Positions 43,501 through 57,389 of a DNA stretch of 64,000 nt are shown here, in pieces. Numbering within the stretch: position 1 is the first letter of the stretch; each line of letters opens with the position of its first letter. A program made the position numbers and the translations under genes. This stretch comes from Orthonyx spaldingii. Taxonomy: Eukaryota > Chordata > Aves > Passeriformes > Orthonychidae. The notes under the pieces are model-generated. The model did not search any database. It was not told the origin of the DNA and saw only the letters and a list, made by a program, of their open reading frames with translations. The stretch covers positions 481,240 to 545,239 of the forward strand of contig VZTJ01005972.1 of the NCBI GenBank assembly GCA_013397795.1. Direction: 5' to 3'.

Positions 43501-46500
43501 ACCCCATCTTACATGGTTGTTTTAATTGAAACTGTGATTTACCACAAACCTGTTTAAAAAGCACCCTCTCCTCAGGAGAAGAAACTGACATTTCCCAGAC
43601 CCTTGGGTGTCACGACAAGCAGAAATGTGTAGCTAACCTCTGCCACCACAACCAAAAGAAACAAATGTCTCAGACTACTTTTCATCAGGGTCTAAAAACA
43701 ACCCATGTTCAACTATATCTGAAAGATTTACACTATGGACAAAACATTTCCCTAAGTTTATTTGCTTCTCTGGATTATGCTTAGAAACTGTCGATGAATC
43801 CCTTTTGTTCCTCTTCTCTCTTCACCCCCAAGCTTGCTTCCAGAGATTCCAGAGTTTTCTGCTCTTTGTCCAGGACTAATGCCCCCTTTCTGCTAAGATG
43901 CACTTCTTATGCTGAAACTCAGATCACTTTTTTCCCTGACAGCTTTCTGTCAAATATAGTTATCAAATATGAATAAAAATATTTCACCCTGTCTCCATGG
44001 AAAAAGAATTTTCCATGAGAAAAATGATAACCTAGAGAAAGAACTTTTAAAATTCACTTTAATTTACTTTTTCACATAACATTTTTTGGCTTGTTTGTTT
44101 GTTTGGTTTCTTTTGACATATCTTAGTAGGTAAACAGCAGCTCTAGTGCTTCTCATGGTGTCACTGCTTGGCATACTGATAGCAGTAGTGTTCAAAATGA
44201 TATGCCATGGCATAATGTGTACTAATATAAGCAGGAAAGACTTGTGCTAACATGCTTGTTAACTGAAAATCTAATTTTTCAAGATCAAAAAATCTCTTGT
44301 GTGTGTAGAAATTAAGCAGTGACACTGAACAACAAAAAGAATACATAGCTTGTGTACTAATTAGGGAAATGGCTGTTTTTTATGTTCAAGGAAAGTAGAA
44401 GCATAGCTGACTGATGGGGAGGCACAGCAGAGGGCTTGGCAGATCGTGGCTGAGCATCTTTGGTGGATCACTGAACCTTCCATTATACAAAGATTTCTGC
44501 TACAACTCAAGGGAAGGATTTGGAGTTGACTGATTAAATAGGCTTTTTGTTATTTGCAATTTTTAATGCTTTGTACTTTCAATATCCACACAGTAAAATG
44601 AAATGAGTATTCTTGAAGCAGGTGCAGACCACTGGAGACTCCCTGGATGAGGCCCCTCTATGTGACCTGGGACTCAGAGAGTTTTGTGACTTCCTCTGTG
44701 TTATGGAGAGCAAGAGATCCAGAGTTTGGCCACTGTAGCTATGTGTTTGAGAAACTTAGGTGTAAAGTGGTGGAAGTATGTCTGGATCTATTGGGAGAGT
44801 TGGAGTGAAATTACTGCTGTTCTCATCCATAATGTGCATAGAGAACATACTGATTTGAAAATGCATCTGGATCCTGTTGTTTGGTGGTGTAGGGGGAGGG
44901 AAGGTCTAATACCTGAATTACCTCTAAAAAAACCCTCTGAGTGATTTCCTTGGGGCTAACAGAGGCTGTGAGGATCAATAGGACAAGGAGTTGATCAGCT
45001 GTAGAAGATATAAGCCAGCTGTGAGAGGAATATTTGAATTGTTACTTTATTGAAAAGTCACCTAAATTCTTTTCAGGCTGACATGTTCTTTTCTTGGCTC
45101 ATCTTGCAGAAACTTGAAAATTTTTAGTCTAAACAAGAAACAACCCAAAATGTGAAGCAGAAGTAGAAATTCTGCAGTAGCCATGCTCAACAATAAAAGC
45201 AAGACACCCTCTTCTCATTCAACATATGGAATTATGGGGTTTTAGGGTCTTTCAGGACTTCTACTTTTCAGAAAAGTAAGAAAATAGCAACAATGTCTCT
45301 TTGTGCTTTTTTTTATTTCTGCTGTTCCTTTTAATGCCAGATACTTCTCAATAATGCAGGATTTAGAGCCTCCCCAGTTTGTCAGGTGTGGAAGGACCAT
45401 GTGGGGCTGAATAGTCTGAATGGAATTCCAAGGAACTGAGTGAGGTTTCATCACAAACTACCAAATAACTATTTGTATGTATTTCTCTACAGATTATGCA
45501 GCCTCTTTGCACATAGAAAGGCTGCTGACCTCCTCACTCCTTGAGGGGAGGTGGACAGCCAGTGCTGAAAGCCCCACTGCCAAAAGGATAAGCTACAAAT
45601 ACCCGTTAGAAAACCCAATTAATCTGCTCAGAAGTGATTTCTCTTTTAAATTAAGGACTGTCAAATGAGTTAGATACTGTGTTTGACTCTCTGCCATCTC
45701 AGTTGTCTGTGCCAGCTGTAAGTGACAAGATGGTGTGTTCTGTGATGAAGTGGAGGATTCAGTGGGCCTTTCAAGAGAAATTTATATGGGCTGAGTGTAT
45801 CCTGAGAGGTTCTCATTGGGGTTGTAGTTTCATCCAACGTTTTACGGTGGTCTCCCTGTGCTGACTGTTCCTGCAGATGTACTAAGGCCCCTACCTCTTT
45901 CTTCCCTGTTGTGGTTTTCAAGGACTTTGAGGGAACAATTCCTCAGACTGTCTAAAATAAAAAGTGTGTCTCCTGGGTTGTAAAAATGCTGAATCAATTA
46001 CTGAAACTGTCTGGGAATATTAAATGTCTCTTTTAAAATATATTGTCTGATCTGCTCAGAAAGAAGTAAGAGAAAGGAAATCTTTACTTGTAGCTATCCC
46101 AGTGAAAAAATGCCTTCCCACACTCTGCTGCCATCTCTGCCTCCCTCACATTCCCTCTTTCCCTTGGATAGTGACACATGGTAGGAACTAACAACTTGAA
46201 CCGCCGTAAACCGTGGCAGTAACTTCCACCCACACACCTCATTAGGCCTTTAACACATTTTCCTTTGCCTTTCCCTAGCACTACGAAGTGGCACAACTGT
46301 GAAGTTGCCCTTTCACATCATAAGTGGAAGCAGTCAGTTGTTTTTATGCTCTCTAACTCAGTAATTATATGATCTGTCACTTATTGGACACTGGCCGGTC
46401 TGGTAATTTCAAGTTTTGGCTCTGTCCAGTAGTTGTTAATTATGAAGGAGCCCTCAAACAGCCCATATGCCTCCTCTGTCCACAGAATTACTTTATTTCT

Positions 46501-49089
46501 ACAGCCTTATTTTCCTTTTATTTCATTTTTTTAGACATGAATGTAAAAATTATGACTTCTTCAGTGGAAACATTGATATTGCATCTTGTCACAAGCTCAG
46601 AAGACCTGGATCTATATTTTGCCTCAGATTTATGCCACTGAAACTCTGCCACTGCCCACTTGGCATTTACCTGAATTTGCCTGTGTGTCCAAGCTAACCC
46701 AACATGCTTCTGTTTACATGGCAGTTTTGGAGAATATGTTCATAAGATGTAGTGAGAGTTAGCAAATTGATTCCATTGAATTATACCAACATTTGGGTGT
46801 TGAATTGTCCTTTAAATATCCTGCATTTTCCTAACTGCTTATCAACTTCAGTCATTGTAGGCTGTGTTTTATTTCACAGAGGTAATTCACTTTACACACC
46901 TTATCCTGAAGAAGATATCATGGGTTAAGCAAAGACTTTGTGGTAAAATTTTCCTCCATTTCATGCCATTTTAATCTTGTCCAAGAAGTGGGGTACATCA
47001 TTAGCCTACTCCTCAGAACAGTATAACAATTTCTTAGTTTACTGACGAGATGAGGTACAGTTGGTAGTAATTTTGTATGATGAATACAAAGAAAATTAGA
47101 TACATAATATTAGGAACCTAAGGAGTTGAAGAAGTTAAAGAGATACTTTAGGAGTTAAACCAGTGTAACTGAAGATGACTGTCAAGTGTTTAATAAATAT
47201 TGGACTTTGAAATATGTGAGTTAAACAATAAGAAAAGGTTGAAAGGTTTAAAATCTGTGAAGCTCCCACAAAGGCAAGCAGTGTGATAATGCTAATGTTT
47301 GTTTTTGGGGCTGGGACTATAGCTGTTATGATTGTTAGGTACTGTTAATGCATAAGTAGCAATAATAAGAGTAGTAAAAACTCTTACGTATATACATATA
47401 TACTTCTATATACACATAAATCTTTATTTTTGAGTGATACTGTAGATTCCTTTTTAAAAACCCAGGCACGTTTTTGTATTTTCCAGAAGAAGTGAAAACA
47501 CAGAAGGATCAAGGCATAAGGGCTAATATACAAACATGGAGTGTAGGAGAGTATCGTTCCTGTATGTAGCTGCCTAGCATCCTACCTTGATAAAATGTTG
47601 AGCTAGATTAATTTGGTGAACTTCTGTTCCTGCAGATGGAAGGAACAGCTTAAGGGTGGCTTAAAATTAGTTATTGCAGTGATGAAACCTAAGCCTGCCT
47701 TGTAAATCTAAACTTAGTTTTCATTTTACATAACAGTTCCACGAACCTACTATAGGACAAATACTGTTGAAGCTTTTCCAAGGTGTTTTGAAGGCAAAGA
47801 TACAGGTGTTGATGGAAATAAACCTTGTTCTGTGAGTATAAGAGTGCTCAGATGATTTCAGCTCTGCTTAGGAAAAAGCAGAACATATATTCTGGTAAAC
47901 TAATAAAGAAAGAATCAAAGGTAACCTATTGCAGTGTCCATTTCTCCTCCTAATCTGGTCATGCCACCAGTATGGGAATTCTGGTGGCTGCTCAACTCAA
48001 CTATGATGGTGTTGGGTTTTTTCATGCTGTTTGCTTCAAGGATTTCTGTGTTTCAGAGCTGAAAACCCAACAGTTCCACTTTACCTGCCAGGCTTAAGAG
48101 ATCCACACTCTTCCATTCTGCTTCCTGTCACTTCCTTTAGGCTCTGGTTTAGAAACTCTCCTAAAAAATAGGAAAGTGTAGGATTTTCTTAAATCTTCTT
48201 TTACTTTTATAGATGCAAATGCAGAATCTTGGCTTGTTTTCAGCAAGGCAGAGCAAATGATACCTGCAGGTTCATGGAAGCTGGGAAATTGGGGTTGGGC
48301 TATTATGCTGCTCAAGCATAATTGAACTAGGTGGAGATTCTTCGACTGTAAACATGTATGAAAACTCTAAAACCTTCTTCTAACTGCATTGCTTTGCAAT
48401 GCTTCTGCTTTAATTAAACAAAGCTCTGATGTTTGAAAACTGTGGCAAGAACCCCTACAAAACCTCAGGAAGGAATAAGGTATGTGGGAGAACGAGTACT
48501 TGAGGTGCCACAAATCAGACCCATGCACACGACCAGAATGCTAAGCTGCAGTTTCAGCTTCTGTGTTAATTGGTGCTGGCAAAGCACAGCCCCAGTGCAA
48601 TTAACTTTTCTGCAGTGGAAGAGGAAATATTTAAACCTTTTAAGTGCCATGCCATGCAACTCCTAAAGGTATTCAGTTATTGCAAGAAAATTGTATAGCT
48701 AACAATGTTGAGTGAAATACAGAGGTCTGGAAGTGACAACAGGGAAATCAGGTACTGATACATTAAATTATACAGGTCACTGCAAGCTGCAATTTACAGA
48801 GCATGAATATCTGCTGGCTTCAGAGAGATTTAATTGTCTCCTTTTGCTCTTCAATGGATTTTGAATCAAAACCTAAATGAAGGAAAGGGAACAATTTGGA
48901 TATGTATATATCCAGAATGATTCAGAACCCTTTCTAATATAAAAGTAGGATATCTTTGATATAGCTGAAAGGTAACAAAATTGGAAAAAAGACAAAGATG
49001 ATTTTGTTCTTCATTAACTTGTAAAGCTAGCAATTGCAACAGGCTTCTAGGACAATACTTTCCAGATATGCAGATAAAAAAAAAAAATC
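43501..49089. other. Unique non-coding DNA, 5.6 kb
   Basis: No gene or interspersed repeat recognised. Frames of up to 90 codons show no domain. TA-rich alternating sequence near 47390-47420. The segment 48540-48660 is repeat-free and has evenly mixed composition, a texture sometimes seen in conserved non-coding elements. Confidence 0.5.
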
Positions 49090-49258
49090 ACTAAAATCTT
49101 TGAGTCCATCTGATAACCTGGAAACACCATGTTGACTACTACACCTTATCCCCAAGAGCCACATTGACTTGTTTTTTGAACACTTCCAGGGATGATAATT
49201 CCATCACTTCCCTGGACAACCTGTTTCAATGCTTGTTTCGGTGAAGTCTTCTTGCTAG
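49090..49258 (-). mobile_element. CR1 LINE fragment, old and diverged
   Basis: Reverse-complement CR1 lacking the extreme 3' end. The plus strand reads 'tttgagtccatctgataacc', 'catgttgactactacaccttat', 'ccaagagccacattgac', 'gaacacttccagggatgat', 'ccatcacttccctggacaac' and 'cggtgaagtcttcttgct'. The 'gagtccatc...accatgttgacta' phrase belongs to an older CR1 subfamily than the 'gggaccttaaagacc' copies. Confidence 0.88.
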
Positions 49259-51490
49259 CTTCTTCTTGGATGCTGGCTTTCTAGTTCCTGCTATCCTGAT
49301 GTTTTCCTTTGGATAGCAAACATTTCCAATGGAGGCCTTCAGAGATGTTTCACTCAGCCCCATTTCTTCCCTTTGGTAGTTCCCAGTGTGAGACCTGGGT
49401 TGTCTCACCAACAATAACTATTGTAGACACCCAGGGTGTGACCAGTCCCTGAAACTCACATACAGGAAGAGAAAGACATCTCAGAGAATGAGATCTCATG
49501 CCTAAATGGCTCACTATTGTTAAAGCTTAAATAAAGTTGTGCTGATGAATAGCAGTTATAAGTCCAAACTGGTGTCCATACTTAAAAGTTCTACAGAAAG
49601 TTTTGAGCCAGACAGAAAAGAGTTCTAAATACACCAGGCCGTTGAGGCTATTAATGACCTTGAACTGAAATAGAGGAAACATTACAAACTAGGCAGGCAA
49701 ATTGAAATCCAGTTTACTGCTCCCCTCATTCATTCTCCTTTCTGCTTTTTTTAATCATACATGTTTGATTTCAATACACCTGGAGGGAAGACCATTGAAC
49801 CAGTAAATTTTGCTTCAATTCCAGCTCATCTGTGACTGAAACTCTTTTGGTTTATTTCCAATTCACACGTGTCAGAAACTGCTAACCTTGAACTAGTTAG
49901 AAATTATTCCTCTTGAAAAATGCATTTAAAAAGGAAAAGTCCATGTGATAAAGACATCTCCAGAGACCAAAAACCCAACAAAGAAAGGACTTTGGGCTAC
50001 TTCTTTCCGGCCCTCTGTCACAGCCCAGACAAGGTTTGTGCTCTCAGTAGTGGCAACCATATCACTGCTTGCTTAATTTTAGGAATTTAAGAGAAACTGA
50101 GCTGTGGAACTCAGATCCCTGTTGTACCATAGCAAAATGAAAGACAGCAGGAGATGGAGTGTAAGGACTGAATAGAGTCACAGGCTTGCAGTTACATGCA
50201 CCACTGAAAATATATTTAGCACAGCAGCAGAAGGACATGGGTATTTCTACACAGTGAGGTACATGAGGTTGGATGAGAGGAAAGGAATAACAAAACCAAG
50301 GCCTTCTACTTGAAAGAATCACAGATCTTTTCAAGACTGTGCTTGATGGTAGCAGCAGGCAGATTCAATTTTGTTTTGAACTTGTTCAGTTCTCTCTTAG
50401 GTTTAACAAATAATTTAAGTTCTGATGTGGAGAAAAATAAAGATTTGAATTGTTTTCACATTTGTCTTTGGATTCAGTTTGTCTTCTGTCTTAGAGTCCC
50501 ACTTGGACATTTCACTGGATGCGGATAAAATGTGACACCTCAGGTCTGCAATGGAGGCAAGATCCTGGATCTGGCTGGCTGGTCAGTAGCAGTGAAGGTG
50601 CAAAAGTCTGACAGTGGCTTGAGACCAGTGCCTGAGCACAGCCTGAGCCACTGACAGCTCTACTGAAGGGTGGGTTTGTGTCTAGTAAACATAAGTATAG
50701 AATAAGGAAAACGGGACAGCAGCTTACTTGCACCTTATTATTTCTCCTTTGGGATGGAGCCTTCCTTGAGTTTGAAAGACAACATTGAGAGAGATCTTCC
50801 TGCACCAGATTATGTGGTGAAATCATTGAGAAAAATTAGACATGTAAAATAAGGCATTCAACATCAAACCCATTCAATAGGATTTCTGACAGTTCACTGA
50901 GGACCTCTTGTCACACTGCTGCTTGATGAAAGCTCACTAAGGAGGAAAGGCCTTTCTCACCATGGCAGTACCTCATGACAACACATTATCCAGCTGTTCC
51001 AGACCAAGTGTTTAAACCACATGGCATCTCCATCTCTTCTTCTGCTCAATGCCTTTCCACATTCTTTCACTTTTCATTTCCAACTTCCACGGCATTGTTT
51101 ACCGCATTGCAAAAGCCAAATAGGATTAAACCTGATAAAGAGAAGCAGATGCATTACATCTGGCAGAAAACAAAAGATCAGCGTTTGGCACAAGGGTTTA
51201 TTGTTTGTGACAAGGCTTTGGAATGTAATTAATTTTGCAAAGCCGTGCCAGTGAATGCCATTCAAACTCACCAGATGTGCCAGGGAGGGAGATGCCAACT
51301 CTTATTCCAAGAGGACGACTTGATGCCTGCTGACTCTCATTTGTGCAGCTCCATGGGTGTCAAATAAAATAATGTCTCTTTGGATGGCAACAAAGAACAG
51401 GCTATTCTCTGCAGAGCCACTGCATGTGCAATGACAAAAGGGGCTCTTTCCTTGGTGATGGTGTAGTTTTTCTGGGTGAATGTGATTTCA

Positions 51491-51545
51491 ATTATTTATT
51501 TATTTAATTTATTTATTTATTTATTTATTTATGTATTTATTTATG
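51491..51545. repeat. (ATTT)n microsatellite
   Basis: About 13 units of TTTA/ATTT with two interruptions (one missing base, two TATG variants). Confidence 0.93.
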
Positions 51546-51789
51546 TGGAGTCTGTGTCTGCAGCTAAATTCTGCACAAAGTTAGCACTGATCTGAAGTCA
51601 CCAACAGCCAAACACATGCGCACATGTAGGCTAAAGAAAACATATATCCACACAAATAATTGCTCATGCAGAATGGGAAACATGAGATAAAATGCAATTT
51701 CCTTAGAATATGGTTTTGTATCCAGTTTTTGTTCACTGGGAAAATTTCTCCAGATACACATGTTGCTTCTGGCAAAGGGGAAAGTGTGA

Positions 51790-51809
51790 TTTTTTTTTTT
51801 TTTTTTTTT
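51790..51809. repeat. Poly(T) run, T20
   Basis: Twenty consecutive T residues, flanked by unique sequence. Confidence 0.9.
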
Positions 51810-53738
51810 AATTCTTCCCCCACTAAACTTCACTGCAGCACAGATGAAATATTACAGGACACAATATGCAATAACAGACAGCTGTTAGTGTTTCATTTTA
51901 CTGGGATGTAAAGTTTTTGTAAAGCTGACAGCAGAGGTGACAGGCTTTTAATGGGGCAGGTAGTTTATTCCCGCCAACTGGTGGCTGCTGCTAATACAAA
52001 ACCCATCTTCTGCACTTGGTGCCAGATGTGTATGGCAGAAGGTTGGAGGATGCAGGTCAAGATGAAGCTGGGTGGGAGGAAGAGGCACCCAGCAAAAACA
52101 CACAAAAAACCTGAGAGTCCAAGCAACTCAGTCCTCCATAATACGAAGTGGTTATTTCCAAATAAACTCCATCTTAGCACATTAGCATAATTTTTATAGC
52201 ACAGCTGATGCTTCTGGCCTGCCAATCTTCTGCCTTCTGCACACATCTCCTGCTTTATGCTCCTGCACAGCAATTGTGAGCTTCTGCCAAAGGCACGTTT
52301 GACGTAAGTGGAGACGGATATGCAGCAGGGACGTCAGAGCAGCTCTCCCCAGCCCCTACATGTCTCCAGATGCATACCACAACTGTAGGACCAGTTTTGA
52401 TGAACAACATCAGGTGGAACTACATATAGAGCTATAGATCCCTTCCTGCCTTTTGGGTTTCAACATCCATGAGATAACAAAAGTGTCATTTCCCAGTGGT
52501 CTGATGTAAGTTTAAAAGTTGTTTAGGACAGAGAAATATCTTCAGGACAGCTGATACTGAGGGTGAGAAGACAAGACAGTCATAGGGCTGGAAAAAACTC
52601 CAGGCTATGGTAACATGTGCGGGCTGAGTAAATTAATCCATGGAGTGAGACCTTCCCACATAACTTCCTTGTATTACAGCCCTAGCCCAAACTCATCTTG
52701 CAGTAGCAGATACATGCCTCCATTTTTCTCCACTAGTTTCAAGTCTCATGGGTTGTTATTAGGACATTGAGTAAGTACACACAGGTTACAGTTTAAGCCA
52801 CATTACTATTACATAGGGAATACTAGAGAATTAGGGAAAAAATAATTATTAGGGAATTTTTCCTTCTTTAGAGAACACATAGTTCAGAATTTAGAAGTGA
52901 GAAGGCACAGGAAGCCAAGGTATCTTCCATCATCAAATGTATGTGAAATGCGCTAAGGATTTTTGTAACTTCTGGAGATGACAGGGGAGACCAGCTCTTC
53001 AATTCCTTTTTGTTTGCACATGATGGCAATTTGGTAATTGAAGTTGTTTTCTTTCCTTGAGCACTTTTTCATTCAGCAGAAATGATTATACCAGTGTGAT
53101 TTTGTTCCCAGTCTCCCACTGGCCCAGTACAGATTCTTTCCAGTCCCTGCAAACCCTGCTTCAGCCTCCAGCCAAAACTTGGCATCTCTGTATTCTACAA
53201 GATGTGTTTCCCCCAGATTAATTTTCAGAGAGGTTTTATCAGTTTTAATTAAAGTGCTGCCATGTCTCTTAGTGCTTTCTGCATGGACTACATGTAAACC
53301 ACAAAACATAATTCACCTCTTGCAAGAAGGAAGTGTGAAGTGAAATCCGTTGCCTTATTATGATGGTGATAATAAAGGAAACGATGTCTGATAATTTATT
53401 TGATGTTTTGTTTTAGAACCTATTTCTTTGATCTAATTTTTATTTATTTTTTTTTTATTTGGGATCTGAAATATCACTATGGATTGATTTTGCTGGAGGA
53501 AAGAGTCTCATGGAAATTAGTGGCACAGTCAAACCTACCCAAAAGGAGCAAGCATCATAAAAATAGTGATCTCTTCCCCTGCCATTTTCAAATGGCATAA
53601 ACCGTTGATGCCTTTATTTCCTGGTTTCAGGAATGAACACTAGACATGGTTGGAGGTTAGAGGGTCGAGGGTCATTTACCTCAGTATTTTAATAGGATCC
53701 TGTTCTGATACATCACGTCACAAAGCCCACCATGCATG

Positions 53739-53812
53739 CATGCTCTTCCCCTTTCTTTTCTTCTCCTTCTCTTCTTCCCTTCTTCTGTATTCTCTTCTTC
53801 ATCTTCTTCTGT
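53739..53812. repeat. Polypyrimidine tract
   Basis: About 75 bp of almost pure C/T, with CTTCTT and CTTCC repeats. It is the strand complement of a polypurine tract. A CA-rich piece (53828-53839) follows. No splice context is apparent. Confidence 0.8.
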
Positions 53813-54191
53813 TATACCCCCACCCCACTCACACACACAACTTAAAGACCTAATCTCCCCGGGGGGCCAATAAGTTTACAGAACATGTTCTACTGAGAGG
53901 AGCAAGATAATAGGATGTTTGGTCTCCTAGCTCTACAGGACCTTGGAACTATGCTAAATTATCAGACTTAGAGAAGTACAAGTATGCATGCTAATACTTG
54001 TGGATACACAGAACTGTGTAAAAGGTATAAAAAGAAATAGTAAAAAATCCTTTTGGCATCACCGTCAGCCATGGTACTGTCACCACTTTGCAGCCTTAGA
54101 TTTTTGACTGAAGAATAGAACAAGAGAAAATGAAGAAGAGAACTATAGGAATGTCCTCAGGTAGAAAACATGAGCTCTCAGAAAAGACTGA

Positions 54192-54240
54192 TCATAGACT
54201 CATGGAATGGTTTTAGTTGGAAGAAAATTTGAAGATTATC
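54192..54240 (-). mobile_element. CR1 LINE 3' end, very short
   Basis: The plus strand reads 'catagactcatggaatgg', 'ttttagttggaagaaaattt' and 'gaagattatctg', the reverse complement of the last ~50 bases of CR1. Diverged and extremely truncated. Confidence 0.75.
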
Positions 54241-55799
54241 TGATAACTATGCAGATGACGACGCTGGTACAGAAAGGAAATTGTAAGAAAGAATTGTTAA
54301 ACCCTTAAAATGAGGGGGAGGGGAGGGTGGGAGGAAGGAAAAAAAAAAAGTTATTTTCCATTTTTATTGAGGATAAGAAAGTCAAACTCAAATTGTAGGA
54401 AAGGGGATATGGAGATGGGGAAAGCGTTTCCAGTTAGGACAATGAACTCCATGAAGTCTGTGGGTCTTCTTTGCTCTGGGTTGTTGCAAACTGATTAGAA
54501 AAATAGCTACCAAACTGGTATAGAAATAATTGGGTCGAACTGGATAACCTCTTTAGACTTCTTCCAAACGAAATTCTGAACATCATCAGAAGAAGGTGGT
54601 AGGAATCAAAAATATGCACTTTGTGTCATGGTAATATTTATTTGTTGCACAATGACATCATCTTTTGGGTAGAACAAAACTCAGTTTAGCCCAGTATCCT
54701 ACATCTGACAGCAACCAGCAACAGATGTTTTTGGAGAGAATATAGGAAACTGAACAAGTGCTGAGTGGTTGCTTGACTGGCACATCATCCCAGCTCTCAG
54801 CAGGCTGCTGCTTAGGGACTTTTAGAGAGAGGGGAAGCCCACAGAATTTGCAACCAGTGCTAAAAATCATCTGATATGTTGTACAAAAAATAATGTAATA
54901 ATGACAATTAATATAAATAAATAAAATGTGGGGTGTTTTTTTCCCTATGAGTTTATTTAAAGTTATCCCTGATTTCTTCTTCAGAAAAGATTTTAATTTT
55001 AACATCAAGGTTTTAAATACATTCCCATTCCCTGGTACCCTTCAGAAGCCAGCTGGGAAACAGGATTTTTTTTTTTTTTCAGAGGAGTCAAAATATTGAG
55101 GAGAGCTGGGAAAATGGTACTCAATGTATAGAAATTCAAAATTATGATTTTCAACTCTATTTCTTCCACAGAGTTCTGGATTTTGAGAAAGCATTCTGGA
55201 AGATGTATCTCAGCCCCTCCAACCTATCAATTTAAAGCCTTTAAGGTTGAATTTGAAATGGACTCCATCTCTTCATCCCTGGAAGTCTTTTTGATGACAG
55301 AGGCAGCTACATTTATGTCTGAAATTCTGGTCTAGAAATGTGAAGCTTCACTCATAGAGGCTTAACTTCACGTTATTTTGTGTCTGCATCCTGGTTGTCC
55401 TCCAGCTGTCATATCAAGAGGGTGATGGTTTCTGCACCATATCTGTGAGCTCTATAGTGATGTTCTCAACTCCCTAAATTACCTCAAGTGGTATTGTAGA
55501 ATCACTTGTTCAATGGACAGCTGGACTGAGCTGAGGGTAAATGTCTCTTCCATGTTCCTGTGTAATGATTTTCTTGTCCCTGCAGTCATGCGGATGTCTG
55601 TTCAGTACAGGATAGCTCTCATGGTAATTCTCTTCATGGTAATTTGTTGGAACGGATCCCTCTTAGATTTGTTGTAAGGAATTCCTCCTAGAAAGTTCAC
55701 ATACATAAGGGACTGAGCTACTCAAAACCACTGAACTCATTTTGTTTAAGAAATTTAAGCTGATGATTCTGACGACACTACTTGATAGTCTTATGTTGC

Positions 55800-55843
55800 T
55801 GTCCCTTAGGTAAAAACAGGTTGTCCCTTAGGCAAAAACAGGT
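55800..55843. repeat. 22-bp tandem duplication
   Basis: Two adjacent copies of a 22-bp unit starting TGTCCCTTAGG and ending AAAAACAGGT (55800-55821 and 55822-55843) differ at one base (T versus C). The near identity suggests a recent local duplication. Confidence 0.9.
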
Positions 55844-56668
55844 CAGAAAGGAAACCCCACAATTTAGATACTTTTCTTGCCTTTAACTGTGCTGTAGTGC
55901 AGGGATTTAATAATTCTCTTGGTGTCCTCAGTGCCTGAACTCTTAGTTGCATCAAACATTGGTTGAGGTAAGAGGCACACTGAGGGGATGTGAACCTGGG
56001 TCACAAAGTATATTTGTAGCAGAACTGAGGATTCAGACAAAGTCTTTTTCTTCTTAGTCCCTTTAGGCCATGGGCCATACTGCCTCTCTGCAGGTAACAT
56101 TTTTCCCATTAAACAGTCACTGAAGCTATTGAAGAAGGCAATTTTCATGTGTGGTGTTTCCTGGTCACAAGAATAGAAAGGAAAAAGAAAACAAAAGCGA
56201 AAACAAAAGCAATAACAAAACAACCAAGCCCTTGAAGCAATCCTCACCTTCCAGCTAATCTTTACAATGTCATTTTAACATTTGATAGTGTATAAACAAC
56301 ACCTTGATATTATTGCACTGCCAGAAGGCTTATTATGACAGAAGGCACTAATAGGCCACACATATGCCAAAGTCCAACTGCTACTTCAGGCTTGGTTTTT
56401 ATAGAAGGACACATTTTCACTTTCTTCTTTATTGACTCCCGCTGCACCCCTCCCTCTATGTGCTGTTAAAGAAATACCAACATAAAACTGGCTAAAAAAA
56501 AAAGCCAGTTCAGGCATATTTTTCATGTTATTGTAGGATAAATAAAGGTGTCTAAAGGAAGTATGCTATTAACCATGAATCATGGAGGGAAGCATGGCTC
56601 TTATTTGGCTACTGTTAGAAGGTGTAAAACATTCTTTAAAAACAACAATTCTAACCCTATTTTGGGAA

Positions 56669-56686
56669 ATATATATATATATATAT
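56669..56686. repeat. (AT)9 dinucleotide repeat
   Basis: Nine uninterrupted AT units. Short microsatellite. Confidence 0.9.
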
Positions 56687-57389
56687 GATTTTATTCCCAG
56701 GTACTTCCAGAAAAAAATAATAAATGCAATATAAAAAAAAATTGATGTTCTATCCCAGACCTACATTTCTGGGGAAAAAAAATTTACTAGTTTTTATAGA
56801 CTGTTTTCTGAGTCTCCATCTGTCTCCTTTTGTCACTTCTGTCCTTTGTTTTCATTCTTCTCATTAATAATATGACCCTTCTGCTGGTACTTGAGCCAGA
56901 CATCCAGACTCATACAAGCAGGTAAGAAGGAAAAATGCATGTACAGAGCAGGGATTAGAGAGAAACACGGGTACGGAAATTCCAGTATGAAGGGCCATTA
57001 CATCTGACACCCCTACATCCAACTTTTATTAACCTCTAAAGAACCTCCTGACTGGTGTTGTCACACTAAGCATTAATCAGACCATAACAACAGGAACTGA
57101 GATGGCTCTGGGAAGATGGGGTCAGACTTGGGGTTTTTGCTAAGGTGCATGGCTGTGTGAATGCTGTTGTCTTGCTTTGCAGCTTACCCAGATTCAGAAG
57201 GTGCCCAGCTGCTTTCACAGGGGTGAGCTACACACAGGAACACAAACCCGTTAGTGATTGCACTGGATGAACAATCCAGAAGGAACAGGAGAAGCTCATG
57301 GAGTAGGTTTACACACCACATTTAGGAAACTAAATTTGGGTGATTAAAACTTGTGTGTCATCTAGTTAGGTGCCTGATCACTTAGAGTT

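Larger units (their letters stand above)
49259..54191. other. Unique non-coding DNA, 4.9 kb
   Basis: No gene recognised. An ATTT repeat lies at 51491-51545, a T20 run at 51790-51809 and a polypyrimidine tract at 53739-53812. The region 51160-51300 is discussed in the findings as possible conserved regulatory DNA. Frames up to 104 codons are not convincing. Confidence 0.5.
54241..57389. other. Unique non-coding DNA, 3.1 kb
   Basis: No gene recognised. It contains a 22-bp tandem duplication (55800-55843), a hairpin with an all-A loop (56486-56510) and a short AT dinucleotide repeat (56669-56686). A 127-codon minus-strand frame (55864-56247) is Phe/Cys-rich over poly(A)-rich DNA and is not called. 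Confidence 0.5.

Noticed and set aside
43175..43591. Lys-Glu or Phe-Ser repeat proteins
   Set aside because: Direct translations of the GAGAAA/AAAAAG microsatellite.
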